This document shows, piece by piece, positions 57,474 through 64,000 of a DNA stretch of 64,000 nt. Position 1 is the stretch's first letter; each line of letters starts with the position of its first letter. A program made the translations under genes and the position numbers. The notes below the pieces were generated by a model, which did no database searches, had not been told where the DNA came from, and was given only the letters and a program-made list of their open reading frames with translations. The DNA is from Bryum argenteum (taxonomy: Eukaryota; Streptophyta; Bryopsida; Bryales; Bryaceae). The stretch covers positions 13,303,495 to 13,367,494 of the forward strand of contig CM073328.1 of the NCBI GenBank assembly GCA_037043015.1, given 5' to 3'.

Positions 57474-57482
57474 TATATATAC
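57474..57482 (-). promoter_or_regulatory. LTR TATA box
   Basis: TATATATA read on the minus strand, directly downstream of the TTCCGGAA cluster. The same box is at about 63401-63410 in the other LTR. Confidence 0.6.
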
Positions 57483-57491
57483 TAGGCTAGA

Positions 57492-57700
57492 AGAAACTTC
57501 CGGAGTAAGGTCCTAGAAGCTCCTATGGAACCTTCCGGAGACTCGTGGGAGCTTCCGGAATCTAGGAAGGTCAAGCGGAACCTTCCGGAAGTTTATGCAA
57601 CCTTCCGGAAACAATTGGATCCTTATGGAACCTTCCGGAAGCTTAGAGAAGCTTCCGGAAACTACTAGAACTATCTGGAAGCTTGTGGAAGCTTCCGGAA
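57492..57700 (-). promoter_or_regulatory. Cluster of heat-shock elements in the LTR
   Basis: Four perfect three-unit heat-shock elements of the form GAAnnTTCnnGAA are at 57578-57590, 57628-57640, 57648-57660 and 57688-57700. Near-perfect ones are at 57492-57504 and 57528-57540, with further TTCCGGAA words up to about 57770. They lie just upstream of the TATA box in the element's own orientation, the place where heat-shock factors would act. This suggests heat-inducible transcription, as known for the unrelated Copia element ONSEN. Induction is inferred, not shown. Confidence 0.6.
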
Positions 57701-58289
57701 ACTACTAGAGCTATACGGAAGCTTGGGAAGCTTTTGGAAACTAGTGGAAGGTTCTAAACCTTCCGGAAAACTTGAACTTGTAAAATATACTAAACTAGGA
57801 AATCTTTGAGAAGTAGGGTTGATCACGGTAAACTTATGGGGTGTGGATAATACACTTGTATGGCGTGTCCGTGACATCACCCTTTCAAAGAGAACGAGTT
57901 CCACGAGTTCTCACACGAACCAATAAAACATAAACGAGAATGTTCACGTGGGTTTCGCGTGGGTAGACAAAAAGAAAGTAAATATACGGGATACGAATAC
58001 CGTGAGAATCGAATGTCGGTCTTTGGCGGCGGAAAGTCGTGAGTTGTTTACGAGATCGTGGTAGAACGCAAAGCGACGGACCGTATAAAACCATGTGGTT
58101 GGCGGCTTGAGACATCGGCGACGTCGGCGAGTGGCGCTCGCGGCCTTACCAAATTTTCGCCGACGTGAGTTGAAGGCCTGCCTGTAAAAAGCGGGAATCG
58201 AAGCAAGTGTGTGTCGCGCCGTCGATACCCCCCACCGTTTTGGTTCAAAGTCTCAGATCTGACCGCACACTAGAAAACTTACAGACTTA

Positions 58290-58714
58290 GTGTGCGGTGG
58301 CGGTCGGATGCATTGAACCTAAACGCTTTTGGGCTTCGAGGTATCGGCGATGGAACTCTTGAATTAACTCGGGGAGAGTTCTTGAGGTTTGAGGCGCAGC
58401 TCTCGGGTTCTTTCACGACGTCAGAGCGCAGTCAATGCACAAAGATATTCGAGTTGTCGACGGTGGATGCGAGTAGTCTAGAACCTCCGAGACTTCAAAT
58501 TCTTCATCGCCTCATCTCGATCGGTGGAGGAGGTTCTTGAATCCCGCCTTGCGTACGATTCCTCAGACGGTTCGAGGAGAGATCGTGGAAAACTCCTGGA
58601 TGAATCTTCATGTGCCGTGCTTCCAACCGTAAGCCACCTTGTTGATTTGTTTGACCACTTTGAATGGTCCAAGCGACGGTAGTCGAGTTTGTCGAGATAA
58701 AGGCGAGTCCTCAA
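58290..58714 (-). pseudogene. Integrase C-terminus and chromodomain remnant
   Basis: Minus-strand pieces in several frames include GPFKVVKQINKVAY (the conserved Gypsy integrase tail), SLLEPS, and then EEFEVSEVLD and RRQLEYL, which match the start of a chromodomain that guides insertion into chromatin. Frameshifted throughout. Confidence 0.6.
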
Positions 58715-58998
58715 ATTTCACGCCAGATGGCCAATCCTTGTCGCCATAGAGATGGTGGATGTTCGCTTCGAGGCGCATCGGCGTTTGTCTTTTGGTCTTT
58801 CTTGGGGCGAGGAGGAGGCTCTGCTTCATCTATTACGGATATCGAGACAATCAGTAGCGAATCTGTGGCGGTGGATTACCGAAAATGTTTAGATTGAATT
58901 GATCAATCACAGGATGATGGCGTAGTTTTGCGAAAGAAAGTGCATTGAGTAGGCATACTGCGCGTGTTGTTGTAAGCAAACTGGCGGCGGCAACAACT

Positions 58999-59762
58999 CT
59001 ACTCGATTATCTTGATGGTAGTTGATAGTGCGCGCAAATCTTCTTTCCGGCAACGATTGTGCGCTTTCGGTTTGTCCGTCGATCGAGGATGGTATCTTTG
59101 AAGATAAACGTCTCGCGTGCCCGAATCTTGAGCAAAGCTGCGCAGGAAGCTTGATGTGGTGCGTTCGCGATCGGAAATGATGTCGTTGGGAAGAAGCGTG
59201 GAGTCAGTAGGCATTGTCTGAAAAGTCTTCTTGTCTCTTCTCCGTAATCTGTCTTGTGGCGGAATGAAGTGAGTCAATCTTGGTCACCGGTCCACAACAA
59301 CGAAGATGGAATCAAGGTGTTGGGCGTTGGAAGGTCCACAAAGTCCGTGGATATGGATGTCGTGGGGTTTAAGGGATCGGCATGGTGAAGCAACCCGTCG
59401 GCCGATGACGAGGATCTTGGATCTAGAAACGGATGTCACGCGTTGTGGCATAGTCCTCATCACGGTTTTTCCACATTTGGGCCACCAAAAGTTTTCGGAT
59501 AACAACTTCGGGATCTTGTTTATGTAAAAAAGTGTCCGCCGATGGAAAGTCGTGTCGAGACCGGAAAGACTTTTTCGAGTCGGCGTGGGCCTTGAGGGCG
59601 TAGATTAGTCCCGATAATATAGTAGACCATCTCGAAACTGGAATCTTGGATCTGCATCATCTTGGGAGTTTCACGCGACGTGGAAGGCATGTGAACCCAG
59701 ACGAGGTTGATTCGGGATTCGAATCTATAACCTCTGAATCGGAGACTTGAGAGTCCCGACAC
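58999..59762 (-). pseudogene. Integrase remnant
   Basis: The frame 59505-59284 keeps ENFWWPK and SIFVVVDR, and the next frame (59277-58999) keeps MTHFIPPQDRL, NDIISDRE and SFLRSFAQ. These are the zinc-region end and the catalytic core of a retroviral-type integrase. Stops and frame changes interrupt it. Confidence 0.7.
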
Positions 59763-59786
59763 GGAGATTCTTCAACATTGGAGACG

Positions 59787-60148
59787 CTAGGATTGCTTCT
59801 TGACTTTCGAGGCCAAAGGATCGGATTGTAAACTTACTGGATATCTTGAGAAAAGATGCATCCACCAAATTGTGGTGCGACGATGCTTGGAAAAGTTCTT
59901 CTCGAGCTTGATGAGGTAGTCCTCACGGTGGTCATTATCTTTGACGCTTTCTTTAGCGCAAGGTATGTTTGCAAGAAAGTGCGTCGGGCGAATTTGTTGA
60001 GAGCGGGGGTGATGCGTGATTCTGAAGTTGAATCGCGACAACGATATACTCCGCGGGCTTGTCGGCGATTGAAGACTTGGCGAGGCATAAGAAATCTCAG
60101 GTTCTTGTGATCGGTATGAATCGCGACGGAATCACGAAAGCCCTTCAA
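59787..60148 (-). pseudogene. RNase H remnant
   Basis: Contains AIHTDHKNLRFL and NRRQAR, typical of Ty3/Gypsy RNase H, then changes frame. Confidence 0.65.
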
Positions 60149-60553
60149 GGAAAGTGACGCCGTTTCTTGGAAAAAGTCGACGATAGCTAAAAAACTCCTT
60201 GTCGTGAATCTCGTAATTGATCTCCGGCGGCGATAAATTTTCGCGAGTGGAGCGACGGGATGGAGCGTCCGTCGTCGTCCGGTTGTGAAAGGACGCTCGA
60301 GGGCAAAATCGAAGCGTCCGTTTAGGAAGAACGGCTTAAAATCGGGATGTATGAGAATAGGCGGCCGTCAGAACGCCTTCTTCAAAACCTCAAAAAACGT
60401 CAACTACGTAGTCAGCTCCACTTCCTGTCGCTCGCAAGTCAATCGAATCAACGGGCGAAAGAATCTTAGAGTAATTTGAATAAAGATTCGGTAGAAGTTA
60501 GCAAACCGGCGAAACGTTATGCGTCCGAGCGGTAGTTGGTTTCCAATCAACGA

Positions 60554-61529
60554 TCAATTTTGAATCTTCTTTGGGTCCATGGATAGACCGTCTCGTAAAA
60601 TGATGTAGCGCAGGAATTCGACTTGAGGTTGATGGAAGACGACTTTTCCAACTTGGCGTATAACTGGCAAAATACAGAACTTCTTCAATACCAATCGGAC
60701 GTGGTTGGTGTGATCTTCTTCATTTTGGAAAACACCAATATGTCGTCGAGGTAGCAACAACAAAGTCGTCAGGAACTACCGAACACGCGTCGTTCATTAA
60801 GTGTTGGAAGATGGCGGTGCGTTGGTAAGGCCAAAAGCGTGGCGTTGTATTCGAAATGTCCATACCCGTTGAATGCGATCTTCCACTCGTCACCATCCTT
60901 GATACGTCTGCAGGTTATGCGCTCTACGAAGATCGATCTTGGTGTAGATCTTTCTTGTTTAAGTTGGTCAAGGAGTCCCAAGATAGTGGTAATGGATCTG
61001 ATTCTGATCGTAACCTTATTCGAGGCCGCGGTAGTCCACGCGCACATTCGAAGGGAACCGTCCTTCTTCGCGAATAGAATAGGAGCTCCGGTGACTTGAG
61101 AGTGTCGGATGAAATTCTTGCGAGATTTTCATCAGTGTAATCTCGCAATCTGTGGCTCGTTCTGCGAAAAGAAGCGTAGATCGGGCGAATGGTGGTTGTC
61201 TGCGCGCACCTTCGGAAGCTCGATGCCACAATCATAGGGTCGGTGTTGAGGAAGTATGTCGGCGTTCTTCTTCTCGAATACGTCTGAAAATTCTTCATCT
61301 TCAAATGGTAGTTTGGTTTGGTCATGGATATGTTGTGATGACGGAATGCATAAATTGCAAACATATTAAAATCCTTGGCGGCCTCATAAAAGGCTCGAGC
61401 GCCGACTACGTGCGGAGTTTTGACCTCGGGACTTTGGGCTTGGGAGAAGCGAGAGCGTAGGTTATTCTTAGGATGTTGTGAAGGAAATAGGGAGCTATAG
61501 TTTGATATGTAAGTTTTCGTGTCTTCCAA
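60554..61529 (-). pseudogene. Reverse transcriptase remnant
   Basis: Pieces in changing frames include TIRPIYASFRR, RIKDGDEWKIAFNGYGHFEY, the YLDDI catalytic box (about 60740-60760, in a frame different from its neighbours), NEEDHTNHVRLVLKK and DGLSMDPKKIQ. The order fits the fingers-palm of Ty3/Gypsy reverse transcriptase. Confidence 0.75.
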
Positions 61530-61644
61530 TCTATCTTGGATTGACCATTTCTAACAAAGAGATCTAAGACAAGAGGATTAGAGGAGAGGTAATGATATTA
61601 AATACAACGATCTTTGGTGTCGCTCTAAGATAATACTCGAAGGT

Positions 61645-61971
61645 TTAGTTTCGTGGGTAATATCTCTCGCGAAATCGTGGCCTCTGGTCGATGGCACTCT
61701 CTTTTGCTACGGCGTATTTCTTGTGAATCAGAGCGGGGTTATGACGTTTGACGCCTCTATCAATAAAACAAGCGGAAACTCCCGAATCTAACAAAGCTTT
61801 AACCTTTATACTACGCGGATGGAAATCTATTATAAGCGGGATATTAAAACATCGAGAGGTTGGAGGATAAGATAGGGCCACGACGTAGAAACACTTGTCA
61901 TCGCAGACGGTCCCTCTCATGTGGTGGCCGTTGTCGTTTTCCGACATGAACTCTCTCGTGGTTACGCTCAC
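61645..61971 (-). pseudogene. Aspartic protease remnant
   Basis: The frame contains ALLDSGVSACFID, the retropepsin active-site motif (DSG), after a FNIPLIIDF-type strand. It would have cut the polyprotein. Confidence 0.65.
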
Positions 61972-61999
61972 AAGACTTATAGTACCACGAAATTTGTGC

Positions 62000-62994
62000 G
62001 GCTTCGATCTCCTGGAGTTTAACAGGCGATTCCTCCACCGTGGTGCTTTTTCTCCACAAGATCTGATAGATGTTCTCTACAACGTCGTTCTTTCTTCTTC
62101 TTCGGATAACTTCGACCTTTGAAGAGTCGATTTGCATGGGTTCTACCGTCGAAGTGTTGAGTGGTGTCTGGAAATGGAAATTGTGTAGTTATTCGATACG
62201 ATCCAAAGAAAGAATCGTCGCTCTTGTCATTGCTCAAACAATCGGTTGTCGCATCGATCGCTGAAGTAATAGCCTCCGATAACGTGGTTGGGCAAGCAAG
62301 TTCAAAGAACAAGTTTTGATATCGTCACGAAGTCCCCATCGAAACATAGTGATGAGAGCCGTATCGTTTGAATCAAGGTCACAAAAATTTGTTGAAACTC
62401 TACTGCAGTAATGTTTCGGACGTGAACGTTGTTGTAGGGAACGGAGTTTTGCGATCGCTACTGCGCTCGATCCCTTTCTCCAAACGTTCTCGCCCTTCTT
62501 CTTCCAAAAAATTGGCCACGAGCATCGAGAGTGGAGAGTTTTTCTCCAAAGAGAGATGAAAACCACAATAACGCGGTTGCGGTGAAGCGAAGTCCCGATG
62601 AATCCGACTTGTATTTCTTCCGTTGAGATCTTTGAGGTTGGAGACGGAGGACGAGCCAATTGATTCACAAAATCTCGAAAACGTGCGATCTCCATCAAAC
62701 TGCCTGAGTTTCACTCGAGGCTCCCCAGGTCTTGTGGATGTAACACTTGGCCACTGCAGCGCGGCTGCGTGGACGAAAGTCGTCGCCAGGTTGTTCCATG
62801 CGTACGTCAGTTGGCATTCTCTCTTCTTTGTAGTTGTCGTGATCAAAGCGACCACGTCGCGCATCTCGAGATTTGAAACGTCGCCCATCTTGGATTAGAA
62901 AAGCGCAGAGATTCACAAGTAGATGAAAGAATGCAGATTTCATTTGTGTCTTTCTAGGGATAATGACCGGAAGAGGTAATCTCAAGAGGTTCAA
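62000..62994 (-). pseudogene. Gag remnant
   Basis: Minus-strand frames in this span (62994-62695, 62888-62400 and others) carry PRVKLRQFDGD and NFLEEEG-type segments consistent with the start of a Gypsy capsid region, with frame changes. A clear zinc knuckle was not found. The assignment rests mainly on position upstream of the protease. Confidence 0.5.
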
Positions 62995-63196
62995 ATAAAT
63001 GCTTCACTCCTCCGTCGGATAAGAACATCTCTTAGTTGACTCTTTGATCTAAAGAAAAACGCACTTCTGTAACAAGACTTGGGGATAAAGGAAGTCGATT
63101 GATCACGCAAAACTCTCAAAACTCTAAGACAGAACTTCTTTAGAAAACTAAACGTAGAATCTCACTGGACAACGAAACGTGGTTAATACTCTTCAA

Positions 63197-63795
63197 ACCC
63201 ATTGCGGCAACTCAAAGACAAGACTGACAGAGAATCGAGGAGGCACCAAATGGGGACCAAGAAAGACTAGAAATGAGGGGATTCTCATGAAAGACTCAGA
63301 TGATACTCGAAGGAAGACAAAAAGAAGTAATATTGATAAAAGGAGGAATAGATCTGTTTGGTGTTGAAGAGAGTGAAGAACAACGACCTTCAACTCTCTA
63401 TATATATCTTTAAGCTAGAAAAACTTCCGGGAGTAAGGTCACCCTAAGCTCTCCATGAACCTTCCGGAGACTCGTGGGAGCTTCCGGAATCTGGAAGGTC
63501 AGCGGAACCTTCCTGAAGTTTATGCAACCTTCCGGAAACAATTGGATCCTATGGAACCTTCCTAAGCTTGAGAAGCTCCGGAAACTACTAACTATCCTGG
63601 AAGCTTGTGGAAGCTTCCGGAAACTACTAGAGCTATACGGAAGCAGGAAGCTTTTGGAAACTAGTGGAAGGTTAGAACCTTCCGTAAAACTCAACTTGTA
63701 AAATATACTAAAACTAGAAATCTTTGAGAAGAGTACTGATCACGGTAAAACCTCATGGGGTGTGGATAATACCTGTATGGCATGTTCGTGACACA
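63197..63795 (-). repeat. 5' LTR of the Gypsy element (right)
   Basis: Partner of 57280-57879. It has lost or changed bases at many places relative to it, including inside several TTCCGGAA words (for example CTTCCTGAAG). At least one perfect heat-shock element remains (GGAAGCTTCCGGAAAC near 63607-63622). Confidence 0.8.
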
Positions 63796-64000
63796 CGCGT
63801 TAGAGAGGAAGAAACCCTCTCTACTTCAAATCGGCACCACGGCCTCGTCTTATCTTCAAATCACACATTTTATAGCTTTTTGAACACAACCTCAAGATCT
63901 TACAAACCCTCCAAATATCACACTTAAACGGTTTTTACAAAAACGAGTGACTCGCTCAGTCACGTAATCAAAAATACATGGCAGCAGCACCTTTTTGTGC
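63796..64000. other. Right flank, no gene
   Basis: 205 bp of flanking sequence; nothing recognised. Confidence 0.5.

Larger units (their letters stand above)
57280..57879 (-). repeat. 3' LTR of the Gypsy element (left)
   Basis: About 600 bp, matching 63197-63795 with many small differences. On the minus strand it begins near TGATGTCACGG, carries heat-shock-type elements, then a TATA box, then R/U5. Confidence 0.8.
57280..63795 (-). mobile_element. Ty3/Gypsy chromodomain LTR retrotransposon, decayed
   Basis: Two similar LTRs (57280-57879 and 63197-63795) enclose minus-strand gag, protease, reverse transcriptase, RNase H, integrase and chromodomain remnants in the order typical of plant chromoviruses. 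A purine stretch (GAAAGGG, minus strand) adjoins the left LTR, as expected for the polypurine tract. The interior has many single-base indels, so no protein is intact. The outer LTR edges are placed by eye and no target duplication was confirmed. Confidence 0.85.

Noticed and set aside
57500-57770. TTCCGGAA repeats as a CRISPR-like or simple tandem array
   Set aside because: The spacing is irregular and both LTRs contain them; heat-shock-type promoter elements explain them better.
1-64000. tRNA, rRNA and other structured RNA genes
   Set aside because: I looked for T-arm and promoter-box patterns and saw no convincing cloverleaf; short or diverged ones could be missed by eye.

Overview
This window is nuclear DNA of a land plant. 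The evidence is a TIR-NB-ARC-LRR immune receptor gene with GT-AG introns, plant hAT (DUF659 type), Ty3/Gypsy chromodomain, L1-type LINE and MULE-like elements, TATA promoters, and a short interstitial CCCTAAA run. The transposase family at 2.3-6.0 kb and the style of the receptor suggest to me a non-seed plant (bryophyte, lycophyte or fern). That placement is from recall and is weak.

Layout. 1-2.3 kb: no firm gene, two kinds of short repeats. 2.35-6.04 kb: decayed MULE-like transposase with one intron and several frameshifts. 6.46-6.88 kb: a gag-type zinc-knuckle ORF. 7.0-11.7 kb: a very GC-rich element with a long, frameshifted coding region (globular N-terminal domain, Pro/Glu-rich middle, coiled coil). 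11.85-13.06 kb: recurring 21-29 bp palindromes around an acidic coiled-coil exon. 13.15-32.66 kb: a host gene for an SCP/FCP1-like (HAD) phosphatase. Its native intron of 129 bp carries a 17,364-bp insertion (13454-30817).

The insertion is the main discovery. It is bounded by a perfect 8-bp target duplication (TTCATCGC) and 11-bp terminal inverted repeats (CAGGGATGTCA), as expected for hAT. It contains a dead hAT transposase plus cargo: a RING-H2 protein, two copies of an unrecognised Cys/His domain (CKKYVKMY family) and an intact 516-residue protein kinase ORF. The genes form two convergent pairs. Three of the four transcription units start at a TATA box beside a GC-rich GGCCGACC-type block, and the fourth (RING unit) has a weaker TATA-like sequence in the same position. 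The middle is a diverged tandem duplication of an AT-rich spacer.

33.8-40.4 kb is a repeat nest: a 431-bp inverted repeat, two solo LTRs with perfect 5-bp target duplications, and two copies of a TTAA-flanked MITE family. 43.3-47.9 kb: a five-exon TIR-NB-ARC-LRR gene whose splice phases all agree. 48-53 kb: AT-rich sequence without a recognised gene, with one MITE. 53.3-55.9 kb: a 5'-truncated LINE on the minus strand. 56.3-56.9 kb: another TTAA MITE. 57.3-63.8 kb: a minus-strand chromodomain Ty3/Gypsy element with both LTRs and a heavily frameshifted interior. Its LTR has at least four perfect three-unit heat-shock elements just upstream of its TATA box.

Only the immune receptor, the cargo kinase and perhaps the phosphatase look like functional coding capacity. 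Most of the rest is transposon-derived.
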